Of a stretch of DNA of 64,000 nucleotides, positions 49,121 through 56,901 are shown one piece after another (position 1 is the first letter of the stretch; each line of letters opens with the position of its first letter). The stretch spans positions 138,217-202,216 of the forward strand of contig CAMYMI010000006.1 of assembly GCA_947259415.1 (NCBI GenBank). The letters are read 5' to 3'. This stretch comes from an uncultured Ectothiorhodospiraceae bacterium. Lineage in GTDB: Bacteria; Pseudomonadota; Gammaproteobacteria; UBA9214. The notes beneath the pieces were generated by a model. It was not told where the DNA came from and ran no database searches. It worked only from the letters and a program-made list of their open reading frames with translations. Position numbers and translations under genes: made by a program.

Positions 49121-49918
49121 ATGACTACGCCCGTAACCCTTGCCAGCCTGCAGCAGATGATGGTGCGGGGTGAGAAGATTGCCTGCCTGACTTGCTACGA
49201 CAGCAGCTTCACCCGGGTACTCGAGTCCGCCGGGGTCGAGGTCTTCATCATCGGCGATTCACTGGGCATGGTCCTCAAGGGTCACGAGTCCACCGTACCG
49301 GTTACGGTCGCCGATATGATCTACCATGCCGCCAATGTGGCGCGCGTCGGGGAGTCCGCGCTGCGGGTGGTCGATATGCCATTCTCGAGTTATGTCAACC
49401 CCGATCAGGCGCTGGGCAATGCCGCACGTCTGATGGGCGAGGGCGGTGCCCACATGGTCAAGCTGGAGGGTGGCGCCAACAAGGCGGCTATCGTGGCACA
49501 CCTGGTCGGGCATGGCATCCCTGTCTGTGGCCATATTGGCCTGCTGCCCCAGTCGGTCCACAAGCTCGGTGGCTACAAGGTACAGGGCCGGGATGACGCC
49601 GGTGCCCGGGCACTGCTGGATGATGCCCGGGCCCTGGAGGAGGCCGGCGCCGGGTTGCTGGTGACGGAATGCATACCGGCCGATCTGGCAACCCAAATAA
49701 CCGCCGCGGTCACCATTCCCACCATCGGCATCGGCGCGGGGCCGGGCTGCGATGGTCAGGTACTGGTGCTCTACGACATGCTGGGTATCACCCCCGGCAA
49801 GCGCCCGAGGTTCGTCCGGGATTTCCTGCGCGACACGTGCAGTGTGCCAGCGGCAATCGAGGCCTATGTCGCCGCTGTCAAGAACGGTTCCTTCCCCGCG
49901 GCCGAACACTGTTTCTGA
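49121..49918 (+). CDS. panB: 3-methyl-2-oxobutanoate hydroxymethyltransferase
   Basis: First enzyme of pantothenate synthesis: it adds a hydroxymethyl group from methylene-THF to 2-oxoisovalerate, an intermediate of the ilv pathway in this window. It is 265 residues, a TIM barrel with LTCYDSSFTRVLESAG, GDSLGMVLKGHEST and VKLEGG. An ATG four codons upstream (49109) is possible. Confidence 0.96.
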   Translation: MTTPVTLASLQQMMVRGEKIACLTCYDSSFTRVLESAGVEVFIIGDSLGMVLKGHESTVPVTVADMIYHAANVARVGESALRVVDMPFSSYVNPDQALGNAARLMGEGGAHMVKLEGGANKAAIVAHLVGHGIPVCGHIGLLPQSVHKLGGYKVQGRDDAGARALLDDARALEEAGAGLLVTECIPADLATQITAAVTIPTIGIGAGPGCDGQVLVLYDMLGITPGKRPRFVRDFLRDTCSVPAAIEAYVAAVKNGSFPAAEHCF

Positions 49919-49927
49919 TTGCCCTTC

Positions 49928-50779
49928 ATGATAACCGCCCGCTCGGCAGCCGACCTGCGTGCCCGCGTTCGCGAGTGGCGCACCCGGGAGAACCGCATCG
50001 CCTTTGTCCCCACCATGGGCAACCTGCACGCCGGTCACATGCGGCTGGTGCGGCGCGCGCGCACCACTGCCGACCGGGTGGTCGTCAGTATCTTCGTCAA
50101 TCCAATGCAGTTCGGTCGCGGCGAGGATTTCGCCAGCTACCCGCGCACTCTCGAGGCGGACAGCGCTGCCTTGATGGAGGCCGATGCGGACCTGCTGTTT
50201 GTCCCGGATGTCGAGGTTGTGTATCCGCGCGACCTGGAACAGATGACACGCGTCGAGGTACCCGCACTGGGCACCATCCTCTGCGGCGCATCCCGCCCCG
50301 GGCATTTTGCCGGGGTGACCACCGTGGTGGCCAAGCTGTTCAATCTGGTGCAGCCGGACAGTGCGGTGTTTGGCGAGAAGGATTACCAGCAGCTGGTGAT
50401 CATCAGGCGCATGGTGGAGGACCTGAGCATACCGATCAGCATCGAGGGCATCCCCACTGTGCGTGAACCGGACGGCCTTGCGATGAGTTCGCGCAATCGC
50501 TACCTTGAGCCCCGTGAGCGGTCCATCGCGCCCGGCCTGTATCAGGCGCTCTGCGAGGCAGGGGACCGGCTCGGTGCCGGGGAGCGGGACTATGGCGCTG
50601 TCGAACAGGCAGCCCGGGAGACGCTCATCCGGGCCGGGTTCGAACCGGACTATGTCAGTATCCGCCGGGCGACAGACCTGGAGCCACCGATGTCAGACGA
50701 TAAGGTCCTCAGGGTGCTGGCAGCGGCTTGGCTGGGCGGGGCGCGTTTGATTGACAATATCGAAGTAACAATTAGTTAA
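49928..50779 (+). CDS. panC: Pantothenate synthetase
   Basis: Joins pantoate with beta-alanine using ATP. It is 283 residues with the HIGH-like loop PTMGNLHAGHMRLV and the KMSKS-like LAMSSRNRYL. I choose the ATG at 49928, nine bases after the panB stop. It lies in the panB-panC unit. Confidence 0.96.
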   Translation: MITARSAADLRARVREWRTRENRIAFVPTMGNLHAGHMRLVRRARTTADRVVVSIFVNPMQFGRGEDFASYPRTLEADSAALMEADADLLFVPDVEVVYPRDLEQMTRVEVPALGTILCGASRPGHFAGVTTVVAKLFNLVQPDSAVFGEKDYQQLVIIRRMVEDLSIPISIEGIPTVREPDGLAMSSRNRYLEPRERSIAPGLYQALCEAGDRLGAGERDYGAVEQAARETLIRAGFEPDYVSIRRATDLEPPMSDDKVLRVLAAAWLGGARLIDNIEVTIS

Positions 50780-50813
50780 GTGAACTACTTAATGCAAGAT
50801 GTATGTGGTTTTC

Positions 50814-50842
50814 TTGAACTTCCCAGTCCAAATCGGGATAAT
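50814..50842 (+). promoter_or_regulatory. Candidate promoter of panD
   Basis: TTGAAC (50814-50819) and GATAAT (50837-50842) with an exact 17-base spacer, in the 101-base gap between panC and panD. The start would be near 50849, about 32 bases before the panD ATG, so panD may be expressed on its own. Confidence 0.6.
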
Positions 50843-50880
50843 TCCAGATTGCTAATACAAGCAATGGGACTGACTCGGGA

Positions 50881-51261
50881 ATGCAAATCACCCTGTTGAA
50901 ATCCAAACTCCATCACGCCCGTGTGACGCACGCGGAACTCGAGTATGAGGGTTCCTGTGCCATCGACGGTCGCCTGCTCGAGGCTGCGAACATCCACGAG
51001 TTCGAACAGATCCAGATCTACAACCTGGATAACGGCGAGCGTTTCACCACCTATGCCATCCGCGCGCAGGATGGCAGCGGCACCATCTCCGTGAACGGTG
51101 CTGCGGCCCACAAGGCACGACCGGGTGATCGTGTCATCATTTGCACCTATGCGGTGCTGTCGCAGCAGGAAGCCATGGCCTTCAAGCCCACCCTGATCTA
51201 CCTCGACGCAGATAACCGCATCAAGGACACCCGTCACGCCATTCCGGTGCAGGTCGCCTAG
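50881..51261 (+). CDS. panD: Aspartate 1-decarboxylase
   Basis: Pyruvoyl enzyme of 126 residues that makes beta-alanine for pantothenate. The self-cleavage pair Gly24-Ser25 is intact (YEGSCAIDG), in contrast to the Psd-like protein at 22.4 kb. It follows panBC but has its own promoter-like sequence. Confidence 0.97.
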   Translation: MQITLLKSKLHHARVTHAELEYEGSCAIDGRLLEAANIHEFEQIQIYNLDNGERFTTYAIRAQDGSGTISVNGAAAHKARPGDRVIICTYAVLSQQEAMAFKPTLIYLDADNRIKDTRHAIPVQVA

Positions 51262-51288
51262 GCCAGTAGCAACATACGCGTTGCCTTG

Positions 51289-52161
51289 TCAGGCGACGAT
51301 CAGGTACACACCCGCGATCATCATCACCCCGGCCGCCAGGTTGCGTGACAACCCGGTCTCGCCAAATAACCAGGCCCCGTAGAGCATGCCGAACAGCAGG
51401 CTGGTGCGTTTCACCGCGATCATGTATGCCACCTCGACGTGCTCGATGGCATAGAAATGGGTCAGGACCATGGCACCCATGAACAGCCCCACCAGCAGGT
51501 AGGCCCAGGGGTGATGGCCAAGGGCGCGCCAGCTGCGTACATCGCGCGAGGCGAAGATCAGTGTGGCTGCGATACCCAGTATCACAAAATAGAACGGGCC
51601 GAAGAATCCGGGCGACACATACTGCAGTGCCCCTTTACCCAGTACCGAGGTCAAGCTGTAGAGTGCGGCCGTCAATAGCATCAGCCGTGAGCCGCGCTCA
51701 CGGACAATCGCGCGGAACGGTGCCAGGATGTCCAGCCCCTGACCGTTGTTAGCTGTCTTCAGGTTCAGCAGCCAGGCCCCGCACACCACCAGTGCAATCC
51801 CGACAAAGCCTGTCCAGCTGACCGTTTCACCGAGCAGCACATAGCCCGTGGCGATGTTGAACACCGGGGTGAAGGCGAGGTAGGGCAAGGTCAGTGACAA
51901 GGGGCATTCCCGGATCGCCGTCATGTAGAGCCACATGGCAAGGATTTCCAGCGGCAACAGGGCGGCCACCCAGCCCCAGAACGGCAGCGGGAGCACTGGC
52001 CAGGATTGCAGCAACAACATCGGCAGCAGCAGAACCCCGGTCATGCCGAATCGCACCAGCACCAGTTCACCCGGGCGCAAATGCGACAGCTGGCGTTTTG
52101 TCAGGGTGTCGGCGGTGGCGAGAAAGAATGCCGAGAGCAGGGTCAGGGCAAACCAATGCAT
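51289..52161 (-). CDS. EamA/DMT-family transporter
   Basis: A 290-residue inner-membrane protein with ten predicted helices arranged as two EamA repeats. I choose the ATG at 52161, which begins a membrane helix (MHWFALTLLSAFFLATAD); the open frame starts 22 codons earlier without homology. The substrate is unknown; relatives export amino acids or metabolites. Confidence 0.85.
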   Translation of the reverse strand: MHWFALTLLSAFFLATADTLTKRQLSHLRPGELVLVRFGMTGVLLLPMLLLQSWPVLPLPFWGWVAALLPLEILAMWLYMTAIRECPLSLTLPYLAFTPVFNIATGYVLLGETVSWTGFVGIALVVCGAWLLNLKTANNGQGLDILAPFRAIVRERGSRLMLLTAALYSLTSVLGKGALQYVSPGFFGPFYFVILGIAATLIFASRDVRSWRALGHHPWAYLLVGLFMGAMVLTHFYAIEHVEVAYMIAVKRTSLLFGMLYGAWLFGETGLSRNLAAGVMMIAGVYLIVA

Positions 52162-52485
52162 GAGGTGGTATCTCGTATGGATGCCGCTAATGCCGGCATT
52201 GCAGCGGGCCAGGGATCTGCCTGGCACGGCAGGCGCGTTGCATCACTGGTTATTGGCAGACTGTCCATTGTCAATTATCAGGCATATCGTGCCGGGCAGG
52301 TCATGACCGCCGCAGGGGATCTCCAGCTGGCAGTGCGCTGCCCCGGTTGCCGGTCCCCCCTTTGCCCCCCTTTGGCGGGTCTTCGCTACACAAATTATAA
52401 ATAACTGATAAATAAGTGGAAGAATGTATGTTCCGGGTAGGCCATTTCAGTATGCCAGCGGCATCCATGATACCTCATAGGTGAA

Positions 52486-52504
52486 GCCACTGGCTGCCAG
52501 TGGC
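52486..52504. promoter_or_regulatory. Perfect palindrome upstream of the sigma-54 promoter
   Basis: GCCACTGG-CTG-CCAGTGGC: two perfect 8-base arms with a 3-base centre. It lies about 60 bases before the predicted sigma-54 start, with no T-run. It could be an operator, for example for an enhancer-binding protein, or a hairpin in a longer transcript. Confidence 0.5.
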
Positions 52505-52530
52505 TTAGGGCGAGCTCCGATCCCTAATGC

Positions 52531-52545
52531 TGGCATGTAATTTGC
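52531..52545 (+). promoter_or_regulatory. Sigma-54 (RpoN) promoter of the Wsp-like operon
   Basis: TGGCAT-GTAAT-TTGC matches the sigma-54 consensus TGGCAC-N5-TTGC with one change and the strict GG-N10-GC spacing. Transcription would start near 52557, about 75 bases before the first cheW. An RpoN-dependent activator would be needed. Confidence 0.65.
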
Positions 52546-52631
52546 CGTTTATATCTCATTGATGAATAAAGCCATCCGATCCGTCGGTTTATTGACGTTA
52601 TGACCGGGCCTTTATGGCCTTGGGGTATCAC

Positions 52632-53162
52632 ATGGAATCACCTGCACAAGTTACATCGCGCAAGTTCGAGGCCGCCGTCAAGGCGGGCGGGCTTGAGATC
52701 CTGAAGTTCAAGATCCCGGGGATGCGGCTGTGTGCACCACTGGACAACGCCATCAAGGTCTTGCCGCTGATGGAGTTGCAGCCGGTACCCGGGGCACCCC
52801 GTTACCTGCGCGGCCTGATGAACCTGCACGGTCGCGATATCCCGGTGATCGATCTGGCCGCCCGGCTCGGTTATGGCGGTTATACCCGCTATACCCTTGA
52901 GACTCCCATCCTGTTGTGTGAATACGAGGGGCTGTGGTCCGGTCTGGTCGTCGACAAGGTCATCGGCGTTGAAACCCTGGAACAGGATGCGTGGCAGCAG
53001 ACGCCCGCCTTCGACAATGCTGGCCTGCTGTTGTCTGGCACCGTGCAGACACAGTTCGGCTCATTGCAGGTGCTGTGCATCGAAAACGTAATCGCGATCG
53101 ATATGGGCGCGACGCACAGTCCAGTCGCACCCGGTGATGACGACAAGGAGGTGTCCGCGTGA
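52632..53162 (+). CDS. cheW: CheW-like coupling protein (WspB-like)
   Basis: A 176-residue CheW-domain scaffold that links receptors to CheA. Typical features are VPGAPRYLRGLMNLHGRDIPVIDLAARLG. I choose the ATG at 52632, preceded by TTGGGG; an ATG at 52614 is possible. It is the first gene of the operon and overlaps cheR by four bases. Its place matches WspB of the Pseudomonas Wsp system. Confidence 0.88.
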   Translation: MESPAQVTSRKFEAAVKAGGLEILKFKIPGMRLCAPLDNAIKVLPLMELQPVPGAPRYLRGLMNLHGRDIPVIDLAARLGYGGYTRYTLETPILLCEYEGLWSGLVVDKVIGVETLEQDAWQQTPAFDNAGLLLSGTVQTQFGSLQVLCIENVIAIDMGATHSPVAPGDDDKEVSA

Positions 53163-54682
53163 CCGGGGCAGCCAGCCAGTCGGGTAGTTGCACCGGTATC
53201 AGGCCGGTGACCCGGGAGCAGGAGGAAGAGTTGTGTAATTACCTGCGCATCCGTACCGGTATCGTTATCCAGGAGCATCAGCGTGACAACCTGCGTGACA
53301 CAATGCAGCGCGCAGTCGTCCGTTTCGGTTATGCACAAGCAGGTGACTATATTCAGCGACTCCACGAATGCCGTCCGGACAGCGAGGAACTGGAATTCCT
53401 GATGGCCAGTGTCACCGTCGGGGAGAGCTACTTCTTCCGGGACAAGATCCAGATGGAGTTCCTGCGCACCGGATGGTTGTCGCAGCTCATGGCACGAAAA
53501 AGGGGCCAGCCCGGTTCAATCCGCGTCTGGAGCGCAGGCTGCTCGCATGGTCAGGAGATTTATTCCATGGCGATCATGCTGCGCGAAGCGCTACCTGGCG
53601 CTGCGCGCTGGAACCTGCAGCTGCATGCAACCGATATCAATGCCGAGGCCTTGACTGCCGCTGTCGCGGCCCGCTACAGCGTATGGTCATTCCGCGCCAC
53701 ACCCGAAACGGTGTGCGAGCGCTACTTCAAACGCATAGGGGAAGACTACCAGCTGCAGGAGGAAATACGTTCGATGGTAAATTTTTCCTACCTGAACCTG
53801 GTCGAGGATGAATTCCCCATGATAGCCGGTGGCCTGTATTCGATGGACCTCATCCTGTGCCGCAATGTTTTTATCTACTTCGATGCCACTACTGTTGTGG
53901 CAGTGATGAAGAAATTCGCCCGCTGCCTGGCTCCCGGCGGGTTGCTGGTGCTGGGCGGAGCCGATCTTGTCAATACCGACGTCGAGGGACTGGAACTGCA
54001 ACAGGCCGGGGGCGTTTTTTATTACCGGCGCCCGGAAGCGGGTACGGTCGCCGTTGCAGGGGAGCCGGAGTCCGTATCCCTGGATGATTTCACCGACACG
54101 GATGATGTGCCGGATCCGGCATCCCGCGTAGAGGTATCACAGGATGGTGCCACGCCGGAAAAAGAAAACCCTATCGAGACGATTGCCCGCCTGGCCGCGC
54201 AGCAATGTTGGACCGGGGTCCTTATGGCGGCAGACCGGTACATCGCCGCGCAGGGGGAGAATGCCGGCGTGCTGCTTCACAAGGCCGGTGCCCTTGCCAA
54301 TCTGGGGCGGCTCGAGGCGGCGGAGCAAGTGTCTCTGCAGGTCATGATGCTGGAGCCGATGGAGAAGTATGCCCACTTTTTGAATGCCCTTGTCCTGATT
54401 GAACGCGATAAGCTTGGTGCTGCCGAGAATGGCATGCGCAAATCGCTCTATATCGATCCCCGGTTTCTGGAGGCGCACTACCAGCTGGGGCTGCTGCAAC
54501 TACGCCAGGGGCGCCATGAACAGGGCGTGAAGAGTCTGATGAATGCCCTGGATATCGCCGCGACGGGTGACCCGGAACATGCTATTCACGGTGCTCCCGA
54601 AATGACCTATAAGCGGATGACGGAAGTGCTGCGCAGGGAGATTGAGATCTACAGCAGCAGGGATGTGGAGCGATCACAATGA
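53159..54682 (+). CDS. cheR: CheR methyltransferase with TPR tail (WspC-like)
   Basis: A 507-residue fusion: N-terminal CheR all-helical and SAM-methyltransferase domains (about 15-290; SAM loop IRVWSAGCSHGQEIYS, then LILCRNVFIYFD) and, after a charged linker, tetratricopeptide repeats (about 340-480). It methylates receptor glutamates. The TPR tail and the position between two cheW genes are hallmarks of WspC. GTG start within the cheW stop (GTGA); ATGA overlap with the next gene. Confidence 0.92.
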   Translation: MTGAASQSGSCTGIRPVTREQEEELCNYLRIRTGIVIQEHQRDNLRDTMQRAVVRFGYAQAGDYIQRLHECRPDSEELEFLMASVTVGESYFFRDKIQMEFLRTGWLSQLMARKRGQPGSIRVWSAGCSHGQEIYSMAIMLREALPGAARWNLQLHATDINAEALTAAVAARYSVWSFRATPETVCERYFKRIGEDYQLQEEIRSMVNFSYLNLVEDEFPMIAGGLYSMDLILCRNVFIYFDATTVVAVMKKFARCLAPGGLLVLGGADLVNTDVEGLELQQAGGVFYYRRPEAGTVAVAGEPESVSLDDFTDTDDVPDPASRVEVSQDGATPEKENPIETIARLAAQQCWTGVLMAADRYIAAQGENAGVLLHKAGALANLGRLEAAEQVSLQVMMLEPMEKYAHFLNALVLIERDKLGAAENGMRKSLYIDPRFLEAHYQLGLLQLRQGRHEQGVKSLMNALDIAATGDPEHAIHGAPEMTYKRMTEVLRREIEIYSSRDVERSQ

Positions 54683-55290
54683 GTGGCGGGCAATCAGGAA
54701 AACCGGATACGCCGGATTTACCGGAAGCGGCAGAGATGCAGGCTGCCTGGATGCCGGAATCCGCAGAGGCACACAGGCTGTTGCGCGAGCGCGCCATGCT
54801 GTTCGCACAGCCGGAGGCCGCGGACGAGACGGTGCTGGTGCGGGAGCCCTACATTCGTTTCCGGCTGGGTGCACAGGAACACTACGGAATCGCCTTTAAG
54901 CAGGTGGAAGAGATCATGGATGCCGGGAGCATTTGTCCAGTCCCTGGGACACCCGGATTTGTTCGGGGGGTGAGGAACCGGCGCGGTGAGATGTTGACCG
55001 TGCTGGACCTGAAGGAGTTCTTTCGACCGGCGCGTGACGAGGAATACTCAGAAGATGCCCTCATTATCGTGGTCAGGTCGCAGGAGATGATGGCAGGGAT
55101 ACTTGTAAACGAGGTCATCGGTAACGACGAGTTCATTGCCTCCGAACTCGATCCAGTGTTGCCGGCAAGCGGGATACGTGATCTGCAGCACCTGCGCGGC
55201 ATCTACAGAGGGCAGATTGCGATACTGGATATGGAGTCATTATTCAATGACCCGGTGATGAATGTGAGTAAACCGGTTGGCGCGAGCTGA
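54679..55290 (+). CDS. cheW: Second CheW-like coupling protein (WspD-like)
   Basis: A 203-residue protein with about 55 variable N-terminal residues and a CheW domain (IRFRLGAQEHYGIAFKQVEEI, then PGFVRGVRNRRGEMLTVLDL). The longer N terminus and position after cheR fit WspD. It is coupled to cheR and followed after 21 bases by the receptor gene. Confidence 0.88.
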   Translation: MSGGQSGKPDTPDLPEAAEMQAAWMPESAEAHRLLRERAMLFAQPEAADETVLVREPYIRFRLGAQEHYGIAFKQVEEIMDAGSICPVPGTPGFVRGVRNRRGEMLTVLDLKEFFRPARDEEYSEDALIIVVRSQEMMAGILVNEVIGNDEFIASELDPVLPASGIRDLQHLRGIYRGQIAILDMESLFNDPVMNVSKPVGAS

Positions 55291-55311
55291 CCCGACACCA
55301 GGAGAGAACCG

Positions 55312-56862
55312 ATGGCAGCAAACTTGCAGGAGCAGGACAGTGAACTGGTACGGCACATGGGCATTGACCATATGGAGCAGCAATCCCGCAAGGCATTCAT
55401 CGATTTTGGCAGGGAGGATGTCCAGCTGTTGCGTGAACTAAAGCCGCTGATCGATGAAAACGCCGATTTTATCGTTGATGGTTTCTACCACAATATCGAA
55501 CGCTACGAGGAGCTGATCTCGATCATCCGCGATGCGGGTTCGTCGATCGACCGTCTGAAGGCGGCGCAGAAGCAATACCTGCTGGAACTGTTCGACGGTG
55601 ATTATGGCAGTGCCTACGTGGAGCGCCGACTGAAAATCGGTATCGTGCACAACAAGATCGGGCTGACGCCGCGCTGGTACCTGGGGAGCTACAGTGTCTA
55701 CTCACAGCTGATCTTTCCGCTGATTCACAGGAAATATCGCTTCAATACCGGCAAGGCGATGAAGGCGGTGATGGCCGTTAACAAGATCCTGACCTTTGAT
55801 GCGCAACTTGCTATCGATACCTATATCAACGCGGTCATGATGGACCTGAAGAGTGTGTCCCTTTCCAAGGGCGATATCGAGAACACGGTGAGCAACTATC
55901 GCGAGTTCATCGAAGGGGTGGCTATCGGTGACCTGTCCCAGACCATAGAAGTCAGCGGCGATGATGACCTGGGCCAGCTGGGTTCACAACTCAACACGAT
56001 GACGCAAAGCCTTGCCGCCATGGCGCGCCAGACCAGCGAGGCCAGCAACAGCATGTCGGTTACCCTGAACCAGATGCTGGGTACAGTCAGTGTTCAGTCC
56101 TCAGGTGCCTCGGAGCAGGCCGCGGCAGTCAACGAGGCGACCACTACGCTCGAGGAGATCCGGGCAATTTCCATGCAGACGCAGGAAAAGGCCGAGGCAC
56201 TGGGCTCCACCGCAGAGCGCACGCGCAAGGAAGGCGAAAGAGGCATGGAGGCCGTCGAGCAGACGATTTCCGGCATGAAGTCGATCCGGGAAAAGGTGGA
56301 AGGTATCGCCGAGAACATCCTGGCTTTGAGTGAACAGACCCAGCAGATCGGCGAAATCACTGGGACGGTTAGCAATTTGGCGCACCAGCTGAAGATGCTT
56401 GCACTTAACGCGTCGATCGAGGCCGCCAAGGCCGGTGATGCCGGCAAGGGGTTCGCAGTCGTGGCCGCCGAGGTGAAGAACCTGGCGGAACAGTCGCAAC
56501 AGGCGACCGCGCAGGTAAATGGCATCCTGCAAGAAATCCAGCACGCCACTGACAAGGCGGTCATGGTTACTGAAGAAGGCAGCAAGGATGTGGACCAGGG
56601 CATGAACCTGGTCGACAAGGCAGGCACCACCGTGCGCAAGCTGACCGAAGTGATCAAGGAGAGCGCCCTGGCAAGCCAGCAGATTGCCGCTTCGGTGCGC
56701 CAGGAGGCAACCGGCATCGACCAGATCACCACCGCGATGAGCGATATCAACAGCGCAACATCCCAGTTCGTCGGCGCCACCCAGCAGACACGGGAGGCAG
56801 CCGAGGATCTGGGCCGGGTGGCCAATCAGCTGCGCGAGAGTGCCAATGCCTACAAGCTTTAG
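55312..56862 (+). CDS. Globin-coupled methyl-accepting chemotaxis protein
   Basis: A 516-residue soluble receptor with no membrane segment. Residues about 15-180 form a protoglobin domain of the HemAT type, with the predicted proximal haem ligand His113 in IGIVHNKIGLTPRWYLG. A HAMP-like linker (about 185-240) and the MCP signalling hairpin follow; its tip reads HQLKMLALNASIEAAKAGDAG, a variant of the common QTNLLALNA tip. The NWETF-type CheR tether is absent (C terminus ANAYKL). It takes the place of membrane-bound WspA. Predicted role: sensing O2 or another haem-binding gas. Confidence 0.9.
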   Translation: MAANLQEQDSELVRHMGIDHMEQQSRKAFIDFGREDVQLLRELKPLIDENADFIVDGFYHNIERYEELISIIRDAGSSIDRLKAAQKQYLLELFDGDYGSAYVERRLKIGIVHNKIGLTPRWYLGSYSVYSQLIFPLIHRKYRFNTGKAMKAVMAVNKILTFDAQLAIDTYINAVMMDLKSVSLSKGDIENTVSNYREFIEGVAIGDLSQTIEVSGDDDLGQLGSQLNTMTQSLAAMARQTSEASNSMSVTLNQMLGTVSVQSSGASEQAAAVNEATTTLEEIRAISMQTQEKAEALGSTAERTRKEGERGMEAVEQTISGMKSIREKVEGIAENILALSEQTQQIGEITGTVSNLAHQLKMLALNASIEAAKAGDAGKGFAVVAAEVKNLAEQSQQATAQVNGILQEIQHATDKAVMVTEEGSKDVDQGMNLVDKAGTTVRKLTEVIKESALASQQIAASVRQEATGIDQITTAMSDINSATSQFVGATQQTREAAEDLGRVANQLRESANAYKL

Positions 56863-56901
56863 CTTGCACGTAGCGCAGACAACGAGGCAGCGGGTCTGAT
56901 A

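Larger units (their letters stand above)
52162..52631. other. 470-base regulatory gap before the Wsp-like operon
   Basis: The gap between the divergent EamA gene and the first cheW. It holds a perfect 12-base palindrome AATGCCGGCATT at 52188-52199, a small hairpin at 52452-52464, the 19-base palindrome at 52486-52504 and the sigma-54 promoter at 52531-52545. I find no convincing gene in it. Confidence 0.6.
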
